A stretch of DNA of 64,000 bases, taken from Rikenellaceae bacterium (GTDB taxonomy: Bacteria > Bacteroidota > Bacteroidia > Bacteroidales > Rikenellaceae). The notes beneath the pieces are model-generated. The model was not told the DNA's origin. It did not search any database and saw nothing but the letters and a program-made list of their open reading frames with translations. The stretch covers positions 1-64,000 of the forward strand of contig SUZP01000003.1 of NCBI GenBank assembly GCA_015059865.1. The letters are read 5' to 3'. The position numbers and the translations under genes were made by a program. The stretch's first letter is position 1. The number at the start of each line of letters is the position of its first letter. Below are positions 25,864-35,158 of the stretch, piece after piece.

Positions 25864-26310
25864 ATGGAAGAATTGCGAGAAAAAGATGAAAAATATATGC
25901 GATTGGCGATTGAGGAGGCTAAACTTGCTCTCGAAGCCGACGAAGTACCCATCGGAGCTATCATTGTAGCAGGTGGTCGCATCGTAGGCAGAGGGCACAA
26001 TTTGGTCGAGACTTTGACAGATGTTACTGCCCACGCCGAGTTGCAAGCCATCACCGCAGCCGCTTCTACCATAGGCGGAAAGTATCTCAACGACTGCACT
26101 CTCTATGTGACGGTTGAGCCCTGCCCAATGTGCGCAGGAGCCTTGGCGTGGAGCCAAATCGGGCGTATCGTATATGGCGCATCGGACAGCAAAAGAGGTT
26201 TTTCGACCATCTCGAACAATATGTTACATCCTCGCACCGTTGTAACATCGGGAGTACTCGCCGAAGAGTGCGAGCGACTTATGACCGATTTTTTTGCAAA
26301 ATTGAGATAG
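25864..26310 (+). CDS. tadA: tRNA-specific adenosine deaminase
   Basis: Encodes 148 aa from the ATG at 25864; the frame continues upstream into the promoter box, so longer starts are excluded. The zinc-dependent deaminase motif is complete: HAE at residues 57-59 (Glu is the proton shuttle) and PCPMC at 86-90. TadA converts A34 to inosine in tRNA-Arg. Other nucleoside deaminases share the motif, but length and the single-domain make-up fit TadA. Confidence 0.85.
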   Translation: MEELREKDEKYMRLAIEEAKLALEADEVPIGAIIVAGGRIVGRGHNLVETLTDVTAHAELQAITAAASTIGGKYLNDCTLYVTVEPCPMCAGALAWSQIGRIVYGASDSKRGFSTISNNMLHPRTVVTSGVLAEECERLMTDFFAKLR

Positions 26311-26316
26311 GTTTCA

Positions 26317-26324
26317 TAACTTTG
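26317..26324 (+). promoter_or_regulatory. TAACTTTG promoter of the 322-aa TPR gene
   Basis: TAnnTTTG 55 nt before the ATG at 26380, just after tadA. Confidence 0.5.
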
Positions 26325-26379
26325 CGGACTATATGACTAATATAACAAATATTAAAATTTAAAATAGACTCAAATTATT

Positions 26380-27348
26380 ATGAAAAAGTTATTTGTAACA
26401 ATGTTCGCACTCCTCGCCGTAGGTATGGCTTCGGCTCAGAGCGAGGTTATTGCAAAGTTCAACGAGGGCGCAAAGGCTATTCAGGCCAAGAACTACGCTT
26501 CGGCAATCACTCTCTTCGAGAGCGTTATCGACAAGGGTATGGATTCGCAGGATAGCAATGTACTCAACTGCGTAGCTACTGCAAAGAAGTATCTCCCTGT
26601 ATGTTATCAGGGTGTAGGTCTTTCGGCTGCATCACAGAAGAACTACGCTAAGGCTATCGAGTATTTGACCAAGGCTGCCGACACCGCAGAGTTGTATGGC
26701 AACACTCAGGCTAAGCAGAAGGCTAATATGATTCTTGCAAAGGTTTATCAGGTACAGGGTGGCGAGGCGTTCAACGCAAAGGACTACGCTACTGCCGCTG
26801 CTGTATTCGAGAAGGGTTATGCAGCTAATCCTCGTAATACAGATATGGCTCTCAACCTCGCAACCTCTTACTGCGAGTTGGGCAAGTACGATGAGGGTAT
26901 GGCTATCTACGACAAAATTTGCAAGATGCCAGCCGAGAAGTATGCTGCTGCTATCGCAAAGGCTGAGGCTAACAAGACTCTCTACACCAACAACAAGGTC
27001 GCTTCGTTGCAGCAGGCTGGCGATTTCGATGGCGTAATCGCAATGGCTGACAAGTTGCAGGCTGCATCTCCTGCTCTTGCAGAGAAGATTCGCATCGAGG
27101 CTTACAACGGCAAGAAGGAGTACGCAAAGGTTGTTGCTCTCGGCGAGACCGCAGCTGCGGCTCAGGCAAGCGAGGAGGAAAAGAGCGCTATATATTTCCT
27201 TGTAGGTGCTGCTTACAACGCACAGTACAACGCAGGTGGCAACAAAGATGCAGTTCTTCGCGATAAGGCTGTTGCAACATTGAAGAAGGTTACCGCAGGC
27301 GACAAGGTTGAGGCTGCAAAGGCAGCTTTGACCGAGCTTACAAAGTAA
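26380..27348 (+). CDS. Exported TPR protein, probably abundant
   Basis: Encodes 322 aa with a signal peptide (MKKLFVTMFALLAVGMASAQ). Three or more TPR units are visible: KFNEGAKAIQAKNYASAITLFESV, YAKAIEYLTKAADTAE, and DYATAAAVFEKGYAANP...DMALNLATSYCELGKYDEGMAIYDKI. The Ala/Lys-rich make-up and its own promoter and strong terminator suggest a well-expressed single gene. The function of this periplasmic TPR protein is unknown. Confidence 0.75.
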   Translation: MKKLFVTMFALLAVGMASAQSEVIAKFNEGAKAIQAKNYASAITLFESVIDKGMDSQDSNVLNCVATAKKYLPVCYQGVGLSAASQKNYAKAIEYLTKAADTAELYGNTQAKQKANMILAKVYQVQGGEAFNAKDYATAAAVFEKGYAANPRNTDMALNLATSYCELGKYDEGMAIYDKICKMPAEKYAAAIAKAEANKTLYTNNKVASLQQAGDFDGVIAMADKLQAASPALAEKIRIEAYNGKKEYAKVVALGETAAAAQASEEEKSAIYFLVGAAYNAQYNAGGNKDAVLRDKAVATLKKVTAGDKVEAAKAALTELTK

Positions 27349-27370
27349 TCAACCACATATACAAAACAGA

Positions 27371-27403
27371 AACGGCAGGGGCTCAAACCTCTGCCGTTTT
27401 TTT
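27371..27403 (+). terminator. Terminator of the 322-aa TPR gene
   Basis: AACGGCAG / CTGCCGTT stem followed by seven T residues. Confidence 0.85.
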
Positions 27404-27426
27404 GGAGGGGGCGTAGCTATTAGCTA

Positions 27427-27580
27427 AATTAAAAATTAAAAATTAAAAATTAAAAATTGAGAATTGAGAATTGAGAATTGAGAATTGAGAATTAAATTTC
27501 TAATTCCTCACTACTCACTACTCTCTTCTCACTACTCACTACTCACTACTCTCTACTCTCTACTCTCTACTCACTAAAAA
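27427..27580. repeat. Long heptamer arrays (AATTAAA, AATTGAG, CTCACTA, CTCTCTA)
   Basis: AATTAAA x4 then AATTGAG x5 run from 27427 in one 7-bp register. From about 27507, CTCACTA and CTCTCTA units (about ten) follow and run into the last codons of the next minus-strand gene. Confidence 0.85.
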
Positions 27581-27952
27581 CCCAGCCTCTCGCACCACCG
27601 CCAATATCTCCTCACGCAACGCCTTCGGAGTTACATTCTCACGAATTACAGTCAGGTAGGAGTGGCGTATCTCGCGCTCCACAACTTCGCGAGGCAACTG
27701 CTCGAAGTAGATATCGTTCCAATGCTTTTTGTTGAAGTGCCATGCAGGGGTTATTGCCGAGAGATACTCATCGCGCAAGACAATAGCGCGGTCGGGGTTG
27801 CACTTTACCGCTACACGCTCGGCATACTCCAATACGCAACACAGAAACATCCTTCCACCAACCTTATAGACTACGGTATCATCACCAAATGGCTGACACT
27901 CCTCCACAAGTGGCAACGACATTACATACTCTCTCAAATCGACTATATCCAT
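27560..27952 (-). CDS. MmcQ/YjbR family protein
   Basis: Encodes 130 aa from the ATG at 27952: MDIVDLREYVMSLPLVEE.QPFGDDTVVYKVGGRMF is the standard beginning of the family; a longer frame to 28042 would start upstream of the promoter box at 27957-27964. Further family pieces are CNPDRAIVLRDEY and KHWNDIYFEQLP. The fold is CyaY-like and possibly DNA-binding; function unknown. The final codons (LVSRE and the stop) are made from heptamer repeat sequence. The mRNA is probably leaderless. Confidence 0.85.
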   Translation of the reverse strand: MDIVDLREYVMSLPLVEECQPFGDDTVVYKVGGRMFLCCVLEYAERVAVKCNPDRAIVLRDEYLSAITPAWHFNKKHWNDIYFEQLPREVVEREIRHSYLTVIRENVTPKALREEILAVVREAGFLVSRE

Positions 27953-27956
27953 ACAA

Positions 27957-27964
27957 CAAAGATA
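27957..27964 (-). promoter_or_regulatory. TATCTTTG promoter giving a probable leaderless mRNA
   Basis: Minus strand reads TATCTTTG-TTGT-ATG, the same 4-nt spacing as at 6849-6856. Confidence 0.6.
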
Positions 27965-27981
27965 GAGAATATAGATGATAA

Positions 27982-28026
27982 CACAAAAAAAATGCGAGGA
28001 GAGATATAAATCACCCCCTCGCATTT
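27982..28026 (-). terminator. Terminator of the SusCD operon
   Basis: 10-bp stem AAATGCGAGG / CCTCGCATTT; on the minus strand the second arm is followed by a run of eight T, 20 bp after the last gene of the operon. Confidence 0.8.
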
Positions 28027-28045
28027 GGGAATAAGAGTTCAAACT

Positions 28046-28729
28046 CTAATTCTGGAATCCCTGACGAATAATGAATGTCAATTTTTTAGTGTCACCCCAA
28101 CCATCAACATACGACAATGTTACATTAATGATTCGAGGCTGGCCCTCATCATTCTCGGCAAGGGTGAAGTAGAAAAAATGATTTTCAACCTTCCAGCTAC
28201 TAATAGCCGAGTCGTGGTCGGTAGTACACTGAATTTGGTGGTCCAGACACGAAGTTTTCAATCGCAACTTAAACTCACCTCCGACAACACTTGCTACCAT
28301 ACTATTATCAGAGCCATTAAGCATACTCTCCACATCCTCTGCGTCTATTTCGAGGTAATCCTCAAAAAATCCCTTCTGCTTAATCTTGATTGTTCGCGTG
28401 TAGTCTCCAACAGCAAGCACGAGTGTTGCAACACGCTTGTCGTGATTATTTGCCGAATGCACAAACTGGATATCTCCATTACCTTTGCCGTGACGAACAA
28501 ACGACTCCTCATCAGCAAAACGCAACCAACCCTGGTCTGAATCCAAAGTTGCAGTATACTCCGTATTTGCAAGTATGTTCAACGAAGCGATACCCTCCTC
28601 TCGTTCGCAAATAAGTTCGGCTGTACTTGCGCCCAACGAAATAACCGGCACATACTCCGGATAGTATGGAGAGCTACACGAAATCATAAATGCCGAAACG
28701 GCTGCTATTAAAAATGATATCTTTCTCAT
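28046..28729 (-). CDS. BACON-domain lipoprotein, last gene of the SusCD operon
   Basis: Encodes 227 aa. Lipobox ISCS (Cys about residue 18). Two Ig-like BACON repeats are suggested by the strand pattern and the endings TIKIKQKG (about residue 118) and FIIRQG (C-terminus), with W-containing strands (QGWLRFAD; SSWKVENHFFYFTLAEN). BACON domains are spacers or weak carbohydrate/mucin binders on surface lipoproteins. It lies 11 bp after the previous gene in the operon. Confidence 0.7.
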   Translation of the reverse strand: MRKISFLIAAVSAFMISCSSPYYPEYVPVISLGASTAELICEREEGIASLNILANTEYTATLDSDQGWLRFADEESFVRHGKGNGDIQFVHSANNHDKRVATLVLAVGDYTRTIKIKQKGFFEDYLEIDAEDVESMLNGSDNSMVASVVGGEFKLRLKTSCLDHQIQCTTDHDSAISSWKVENHFFYFTLAENDEGQPRIINVTLSYVDGWGDTKKLTFIIRQGFQN

Positions 28730-28740
28730 AATCGCACTTT

Positions 28741-29187
28741 TTACTTTTGAGTAATTCGCATTACAACTTCACAATCCACACCATCCACACGACGAACAAT
28801 AAATGTCGCATAACGATTGGCACCACTAGCCAAGTAGTGAACAGGCAACCACACAGTACCCTTACCACGAGCTTTACAGCCCTTGTCGGTACCTTCGTAG
28901 TACTCTATAACCTCAGCCACAGGTACTTTATTGCCCTTTTTGTCTACATAGTGGCCTTCTATCCAACACCAACTCTCGCCTTGTACAGCAGGAATAATCT
29001 TTGCCTCCCAAGTTCCATTCGATGTAATTCGAACATAGTCTATTGGGTCTTCCATATTCGCACCATTCTTCGGCCAAGTTCGCTCAATATTGTCTAAGGC
29101 AAGCGGAATAGTGTACTCGAATGGCTTAACACAAGAAGCCACCACGCTCGCCATGAAAATAATCGATAATATTACTAACTTTTTCAT
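28741..29187 (-). CDS. Surface lipoprotein of the SusCD operon
   Basis: Encodes 148 aa with lipobox VASC (Cys about residue 19). The rest is one beta-rich domain, with ITSNGTWEAKI and ATFIVRRVDG..CEVVMRITQK at the end, resembling a BACON/Ig-like fold but without the full motif. The start overlaps the susD stop by one base (TAATG). A surface glycan- or protein-binding role is inferred from context only. Confidence 0.6.
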   Translation of the reverse strand: MKKLVILSIIFMASVVASCVKPFEYTIPLALDNIERTWPKNGANMEDPIDYVRITSNGTWEAKIIPAVQGESWCWIEGHYVDKKGNKVPVAEVIEYYEGTDKGCKARGKGTVWLPVHYLASGANRYATFIVRRVDGVDCEVVMRITQK

Positions 29188-31028
29188 TACAATCCGTATT
29201 TATCGTATTCTTTATTATCCAAGTTATAGTTCGACAATACCACCTGCTCATCAGGGATTGGATAGTACTGCAAACAAGGGTAATCCTTTGCACGAGTTCT
29301 CAAAGCGCTGCTATCCGAATATCTCGATACATGCTCCGACCACTTGCCCCAACGAACTAAGTTGTGACGGCGAGTAAACTCTCCGAAGAGCTCACGGGCC
29401 GACTCCTTCATAAGCTCATCCATGAAAGAATCTTCGTCAGTGTAATTAACCTCAGCAATTCCAGCACGACGCTTTGGTGCATTGAGATACGCATTCGCCA
29501 ATCTGAAATTACCCATACGCATATGAGCCTCTGCCAAGTCGAGGACAACATTAGCAAAACGGAAAATCTTCAAGTTGTTCGAGTCCTGAGTATAGACCAT
29601 ACCTGGGCACCAGAACTTATCACCCAAGAATGGACGACCTGTTGCACCTCCTGGCGACGAGAACCACTGCATGTGGCGAGGCACTGTGTTGATATTCTCG
29701 GTCGAAGTCCAACCTGCCCAACACCAAGCCAAAAATCCTCCACCATCTTCTATCTCTGCAATCTCATCCTGCGAATAATTAGCAGGGTCGTATGTTGCGC
29801 GACGCTTATCGGTTGAATTGTATGCCATCAAGCCCTTCGTAACCTTCTCGCCCCAACCATCATTGTAAGATGACGAACGATAGAAATATCTTGTAGGACG
29901 ATATGCCGCAGTAGTACGCATCTCGCTTCCAAACTCCGGAATACGAACACCGTTGTACATATCACTCTTCTTGCTCAAATCCACAGTCTCGTCAAGATTC
30001 TCCTCTGTCTGGTCAGACTCATCCTCTTGTCCTGGATTTGCGGTCGAACGAGGAGGTGTACAACGCGATGCAAGACCGTGTGTCACACGCAAACCATAAT
30101 CCTTGGCGTGTCCCGGAAGCTCGAAAATAGACTCTTCGGTATAGCGATTACGGAACTTGATATCCGAAAGTTTGTAACCCAACAAACAGTTCTTGATAAT
30201 ATATTCATCGTCTCCGCTTTCGCCCTCATCAGAAGATGTTGAGCCATCATTCACAATAGCATCGTCATTGACTTTTCTATAAACATCCTCAATATACTTA
30301 TAGAATCCGATAGCTCTATCCCAGTCTTTGTTCCACATAGACAACTTGCCACCTATGACACAACCTACCATCGAGCCAATACGATACTCGTTGAGAGGGT
30401 CGTATGTCTTGATGTAAGGAAGAGCCTGCTGACACTGTCTGCCATCAGCTGTAACCTGAGTCTTATCGGCCAACCAATACCACAACTCCTCAATAAGGAT
30501 GTTGCGCAACTCGGTAGCCGACATACGAGGCAACTGCGTGATAATATCGTTATTGGCATCCGTTACCTCATCAAAGTAATATGGAACATCACCGAAGTTG
30601 ATGGTAAGGATATAGTAATAGTATGCACGCAAGATTGCACACTCTGCCAACAATGGAGCCTGCTCCTCGTCGGTAAGAGGCGAACGCAAAATTGCCTGAT
30701 AAATCGCGTTACAACGCATCACACCTCTATAGCTCTGCACCCAAATAGTTGAGCCATAACGAGGACGAGTAGGGTTGTAATCACACTGTGCATCGTAGTA
30801 CGACGAATAGGAGTGATAGATAAGGTCAGATGCGGCCTCGCAAACCTCGAAATAATCACCACTTCGGTACATAGCCTCCAACGGCAAATAGCATCCGTTA
30901 AGACCTGTTCTGCACTGCACCACCGTCTTGTAATAGGTATCCGGTGTAGAAGAAGATAATATCTTCTCTTCGAGCGTACAACTCGTTGCAAATGCAATAA
31001 TTGAAATTAATACAAGTATCTTCTTCAT
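29187..31028 (-). CDS. susD: RagB/SusD family surface lipoprotein
   Basis: Encodes 613 aa. Lipobox ATSC (Cys about residue 17) followed by the SusD-typical helical body: YRSGDYFEVCEAASDL, RCNAIYQAI, AECAILRAYYYYIL and NFGDVPYY in the N-terminal half, and VLDLAEAHMRMGNFRLANAYLNAPKRRAG near the C-terminus with the usual RRHNLVRWGKW. SusD forms the lid over its SusC partner and captures ligand. It directly follows susC (2 bp). The ligand cannot be read from sequence. A long acidic insertion (SSDEGESGDDE, about residue 250) is unusual. Confidence 0.92.
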   Translation of the reverse strand: MKKILVLISIIAFATSCTLEEKILSSSTPDTYYKTVVQCRTGLNGCYLPLEAMYRSGDYFEVCEAASDLIYHSYSSYYDAQCDYNPTRPRYGSTIWVQSYRGVMRCNAIYQAILRSPLTDEEQAPLLAECAILRAYYYYILTINFGDVPYYFDEVTDANNDIITQLPRMSATELRNILIEELWYWLADKTQVTADGRQCQQALPYIKTYDPLNEYRIGSMVGCVIGGKLSMWNKDWDRAIGFYKYIEDVYRKVNDDAIVNDGSTSSDEGESGDDEYIIKNCLLGYKLSDIKFRNRYTEESIFELPGHAKDYGLRVTHGLASRCTPPRSTANPGQEDESDQTEENLDETVDLSKKSDMYNGVRIPEFGSEMRTTAAYRPTRYFYRSSSYNDGWGEKVTKGLMAYNSTDKRRATYDPANYSQDEIAEIEDGGGFLAWCWAGWTSTENINTVPRHMQWFSSPGGATGRPFLGDKFWCPGMVYTQDSNNLKIFRFANVVLDLAEAHMRMGNFRLANAYLNAPKRRAGIAEVNYTDEDSFMDELMKESARELFGEFTRRHNLVRWGKWSEHVSRYSDSSALRTRAKDYPCLQYYPIPDEQVVLSNYNLDNKEYDKYGL

Positions 31029-31030
31029 AA

Positions 31031-34000
31031 TTAGTAACGAATTTGAATTGCTAATGAATAGGTTCTGTTCTTAGGGTAACGACCTGTGTCGATACGACGA
31101 CCACCGTTAATTGCATCTGGGTCATAACCTGGGAACTTTGTAAAGAGAGCCACATTATTCACCGATGCAGTGAGCTGGATATCGCGCAAATAACGAGTCT
31201 TCTTACGCAAGTTGATGCGATAGCTGAGATTGATATTCTTCAATCGCAAGTACGACGCATCATAGATATAGAGGTCACTACCATATCCATCGTTGAGGTA
31301 TGCACCCGGAATGTTCGAGAATGGATTACGGCCATAGTGCCAAGCCTCCAACATTCTACGGTCTTTATTTGAGGTTGCACCTCCTGTCATTGTTGTAAAC
31401 TCCATAACATTGTACATACGACCACCAAGGCTATATGTGAAGAATACTCCCAACGACAAGTTTCGGTAGATGCGGAATGTGTTGTTGAAACCTCCATAGA
31501 TGATTGGGTCTGCCGAACCGAGATAGATACGGTCCTTGTCATTCAACACGCCATCGTGGTTCACATCGGCATAACGAGCACGACCAAGTATTGGGCTATA
31601 ACCTGCATAGGTCTTCGAAATCTTGTTCTGCTCAATCTCATCCTGAGTGTGCCATACACCCTCGTACTGGAAGCCCCACAACGAGTTAGCTGGATAACCC
31701 TCTACATAACCATAAATCATATAACCACCACGCTTGTAAGTCGATACATAACCATAAGTGGTCTTGATATCGGTCACCTTCGAAGAGTTGTGCGATATGG
31801 TCAAGTTGGTTGTCCACTGGAAGTTACGACGCGAGATATTACGCGAAGTAAATGTAAACTCGACACCCTTATTCTCGGTATTTCCGACATTCATCAGACG
31901 AGAACCGAAACCGGTGATATCTGCATTATCCTGAGTGTAGAGGAGGTCCTTAGTGTAGGACATATAACCCTCGAATGCCATTGTAATTCTATCGTTCAAA
32001 ATCGAGAAGTCGATACCAACATTATACGCATCGGTCTTCTCCCAAGTCAAGTTAGGGTTGTCAAGACGCGCTGGATAGTATGCTACCTCGAACGCATCAC
32101 CAAAGAACCAACCCGACTGAGTACTCGAAAGCACAGACTGCGAACGATACAAGCTGATAGAGTTGTTACCTGTACGACCAGCACTTACACGGATTGAGAG
32201 GTCGCTCAACCACGACTTCGCACCACGCATAAACTTCTCATTGCTGATAGACCACTTGAATGCTGCCGATGGGAAGAATGCCCACTTGTGTCCCTTTGCA
32301 AAGTATGACGAAGCATCACCACGAGCAGTAACTGTCAAGCGATAGCGATTTCTATACGAATAGTTCAATCGTCCCAACACCGAATACTCCTGAGCCTCCG
32401 ACGCGCTTGACGAACCTGTAAGGTTTCGCTTATCCATCAAGCTATTCATATTGTAGGCGGTCACATTGTCATCGAGATAACCACGACCCGACAACGAGAT
32501 AGCCTCATTATGACGATGCTTTGCGGTAAAGCCGACCATAGCATTAATCTTATGGCGTTTCTTTACAGTCTTATTGTAGGTCAAAGTTGTCTCACTATTC
32601 AATTTGCGATTGGTAGCAACATCTCTATCGGCCGAACCTCCGTACTTATAACGGTCTGCAACTGGCATATAAGATGGAGAGTAGTAGAACTTCTCATCGT
32701 AAGTATAGATATACGAGAACTGGCTCTTCAACTTCAAGCCCTTGGTCAATGTTAACTCGATATAAGGGGTGAGAGTCAAACGAGTACGACTATCAACATC
32801 GGTGATATAGAGAGCCTTCAAATATGGAGAGTTGTAAATCGAACCTCCATTAAGACCACTATCACCCAACAAGTCCCAAGCATCTGTTGGATCCTGCAAT
32901 GGGTTCAAGTTGGTTACGGCCTTCGAGCCTGTACCCGAAATTGCAGTCTGGTTTCTGTCGCGATTACGCAAGTAGTAGTTGGTGTTAATACCCATCTTCA
33001 TCCACTTGAAAATGTTGTGGTCAATCTTCAAACGACCAGTCAAAGTCTCGTTACCAGTCTCGATAACGATACCATTTTGGTCTTTGTAGCTCAACGAGAA
33101 GAGGACCTTTGTACTCTTGCTACCGCCACCTAACGAGAGGAAATAGTTTTGCGAGAATGCAGGGCGAACCAAGGCATCCGACCACACCGTACCCTGACCG
33201 TAGCTGGTAGGGTTTTTATATGTCTGAGAGCTTGACGCTGGCATCCATATACGGTTTGTACCATCATCGTTAGCGTAGTAGTCGTTACGATAAGATGTAA
33301 ACTCGGCAGCGTTCATCATATCGAGCTTTCGTGGAAGTGTCGATACCTGGAACGAAGCACGGAAGGTGATATTAATCTTGTTAGTCTTAGCCTCGTGAGT
33401 TGTAACGAGGATTACACCATTCGCACCACGCGAACCGTAGATAGCGGTCGAAGATGCATCCTTCAACACAGTCACATTCTTAATTTCGGCAGGGTCAATA
33501 TCCGAGAAGCTCGACACCGCGTCCATCACACCATCGACCACGATAAGTGGCTCATTCGATGCCGAAATAGAACGAGTACCACGAACTCGAATAGAGGCAG
33601 CCGAGCCCGGCTCACCGTCGGTAGTCATAATCTCCACACCAGCCAAACGACCTTGTAAAGCCTCATCCACCGACTGAACTGCTGTATTTGCCAAGTCCTC
33701 CACATTGACCGATGTCACAGCACCTGTAAGGTCGCTCTTCTGCTGAGCGCCATAACCGATGACCACGACCTCGTTAATGTTCACATTCTCAGGGTTGAGC
33801 ACGATGTTGATTGTAGTACGATTACCTACACGCTCTGTAACCTCGACATATCCGAGGAACGAGAAAGAGAGTTGGTCGTCTGCGCTCGCCTTAATCTTAT
33901 ACTTACCCTGCATATCGGTAGTAGTACCGACGCTGGTATTGCCGACAACTACAACTGTTGCTCCAATCATCGGCTGGCCTGTATTATCCAATACCTGACC

Positions 34001-34099
34001 TTGAATTGTACGCGCTCTCTGCGCCATTGCTGTTTGAGCGAACAGCAGAGCTACTACACAGAACGATGCGTAAATTAAGCTATTAATTATTCGTTTCAT
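31031..34099 (-). CDS. susC: SusC/RagA family TonB-linked outer-membrane transporter
   Basis: Encodes 1022 aa. Signal peptide, then a carboxypeptidase-regulatory-like domain (RTIQGQVLDNTGQPMIGATVVVVG..., about residues 33-110), a TonB-box region (NINEVVVIGYG), plug (GAVTSVNVEDL ... GVEIMTTDGEPGSAASIRVRGTRSIS...NEPLIVVDGV) and a barrel ending in LAIQIRY. It imports ligand bound by the SusD partner using TonB energy. Length and domains are normal. It lies fifth in the eight-gene operon, 3 bp after the EEP-like gene. Confidence 0.95.
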   Translation of the reverse strand: MKRIINSLIYASFCVVALLFAQTAMAQRARTIQGQVLDNTGQPMIGATVVVVGNTSVGTTTDMQGKYKIKASADDQLSFSFLGYVEVTERVGNRTTINIVLNPENVNINEVVVIGYGAQQKSDLTGAVTSVNVEDLANTAVQSVDEALQGRLAGVEIMTTDGEPGSAASIRVRGTRSISASNEPLIVVDGVMDAVSSFSDIDPAEIKNVTVLKDASSTAIYGSRGANGVILVTTHEAKTNKINITFRASFQVSTLPRKLDMMNAAEFTSYRNDYYANDDGTNRIWMPASSSQTYKNPTSYGQGTVWSDALVRPAFSQNYFLSLGGGSKSTKVLFSLSYKDQNGIVIETGNETLTGRLKIDHNIFKWMKMGINTNYYLRNRDRNQTAISGTGSKAVTNLNPLQDPTDAWDLLGDSGLNGGSIYNSPYLKALYITDVDSRTRLTLTPYIELTLTKGLKLKSQFSYIYTYDEKFYYSPSYMPVADRYKYGGSADRDVATNRKLNSETTLTYNKTVKKRHKINAMVGFTAKHRHNEAISLSGRGYLDDNVTAYNMNSLMDKRNLTGSSSASEAQEYSVLGRLNYSYRNRYRLTVTARGDASSYFAKGHKWAFFPSAAFKWSISNEKFMRGAKSWLSDLSIRVSAGRTGNNSISLYRSQSVLSSTQSGWFFGDAFEVAYYPARLDNPNLTWEKTDAYNVGIDFSILNDRITMAFEGYMSYTKDLLYTQDNADITGFGSRLMNVGNTENKGVEFTFTSRNISRRNFQWTTNLTISHNSSKVTDIKTTYGYVSTYKRGGYMIYGYVEGYPANSLWGFQYEGVWHTQDEIEQNKISKTYAGYSPILGRARYADVNHDGVLNDKDRIYLGSADPIIYGGFNNTFRIYRNLSLGVFFTYSLGGRMYNVMEFTTMTGGATSNKDRRMLEAWHYGRNPFSNIPGAYLNDGYGSDLYIYDASYLRLKNINLSYRINLRKKTRYLRDIQLTASVNNVALFTKFPGYDPDAINGGRRIDTGRYPKNRTYSLAIQIRY

Positions 34100-34102
34100 C
34101 TG

Positions 34103-35158
34103 CTATTCCTCCATTTTTAATGTTACCATAATAGGATAGTGAGTAGCACCCCACTCAACACTATTGTCTACATTGAGAGACTCGATGGCATTCCACAATC
34201 CGTCAGACGAATAGACGAAGTTGTGACGAGTGTCATCCACAAGAGTGCTTCTTTGAATACTTGTTGGAGTATATACCGAATGTTGAACTGCTACGCAATC
34301 AACAAATCCTGCATAAACTAACAAATCATTAGCCTTAAAGTAGGCATCACTTGCAGCCAAGTCCTCCTCGACAATAAAGTATTCATAGTGTTTCTTGATA
34401 AATGCCTCTGCATTCACATTATCATAGCAATCTACAAGCTTAAACACCTTGCCATACTTCATATCGATATTAGAAGGTGCATTCATATCCACATTCAACA
34501 TCCAATACTTCACATGGCTGTATTTGCTATTATCGAGAGTTTGGTCGAGCAGATACTCAACCTCTCCGTGACGCTCTGCGAGGTTATCTGGGTCGTATTT
34601 GAGGGTGTTTGAATCCTTCTTCATACTCTTAACCTGCTCCTCCCAGTCAGCCGGGATAGAATTACGAGCCTCATTCATCTCGGTAACGATGAAATAGAGA
34701 TCCTTCACTGAGAAGAGAAGCACTGCATTATGAAGTGCATTAGGGTTGGATGAAGAGCCCTGATAGATGATATGCTGTGCCACAACATCAGAGTAGGTAT
34801 TTCTGACGATAGCAGCCATAGTCAATCGACCATCATTGTTGGTCTGCGACAATACAACATAGCCATTATCTGCTGCATAACCATCCAACCACGATAGGAA
34901 CGAAGAGCCGTTCATTGTTGCTGGTGCAACAAATGTAACAACATCTGCATCCTTCGCTTTCAGATACAAGCTCAACTGCTCCAAATCTACTGTATTCGAA
35001 TCATTGACATTGCAGTAGAGTGTCGTCAACTCCGTAATGGTCTGGTCGTCGGTAGCAACCTCCGCATCGATATCGTGATTACGAGACACCAAAACCTCTT
35101 CGGTACAAGCCACCGATAGAAGCGACGCTATAAATAGTGTATAAAGTATCTTTTTCAT
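34103..35158 (-). CDS. EEP-fold (endonuclease/exonuclease/phosphatase-like) lipoprotein, probably inactive
   Basis: Encodes 351 aa from the ATG at 35158. Lipobox SVAC (Cys about residue 18). The strand order suggests the DNase-I/EEP fold: TTLYCNVND, LSLYLKAKDADVVTFVAP, YFIVTEMN, YWMLNVDMNAP, DLLVYAGFVDC and a last ATHYPIMVTLK. In active members these places read 'QE', 'GDFN' and 'SDHxP'; here they read AP, NVDMN and THYP, so the catalytic Asp/His/Glu set looks lost. It may have become a binding protein for phosphate-bearing or nucleic-acid ligands. It starts in a TAATG overlap with the BACON gene. Confidence 0.6.
   Translation of the reverse strand: MKKILYTLFIASLLSVACTEEVLVSRNHDIDAEVATDDQTITELTTLYCNVNDSNTVDLEQLSLYLKAKDADVVTFVAPATMNGSSFLSWLDGYAADNGYVVLSQTNNDGRLTMAAIVRNTYSDVVAQHIIYQGSSSNPNALHNAVLLFSVKDLYFIVTEMNEARNSIPADWEEQVKSMKKDSNTLKYDPDNLAERHGEVEYLLDQTLDNSKYSHVKYWMLNVDMNAPSNIDMKYGKVFKLVDCYDNVNAEAFIKKHYEYFIVEEDLAASDAYFKANDLLVYAGFVDCVAVQHSVYTPTSIQRSTLVDDTRHNFVYSSDGLWNAIESLNVDNSVEWGATHYPIMVTLKMEE

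Noticed and set aside
24049..26157. 702-codon version of AspRS
   Set aside because: The extra N-terminal 119 codons overlap tadA on the other strand; the family starts at the ATG at 25800.
27427..27580. CRISPR array
   Set aside because: Units are 7 bp without spacers; no cas gene is in the window.
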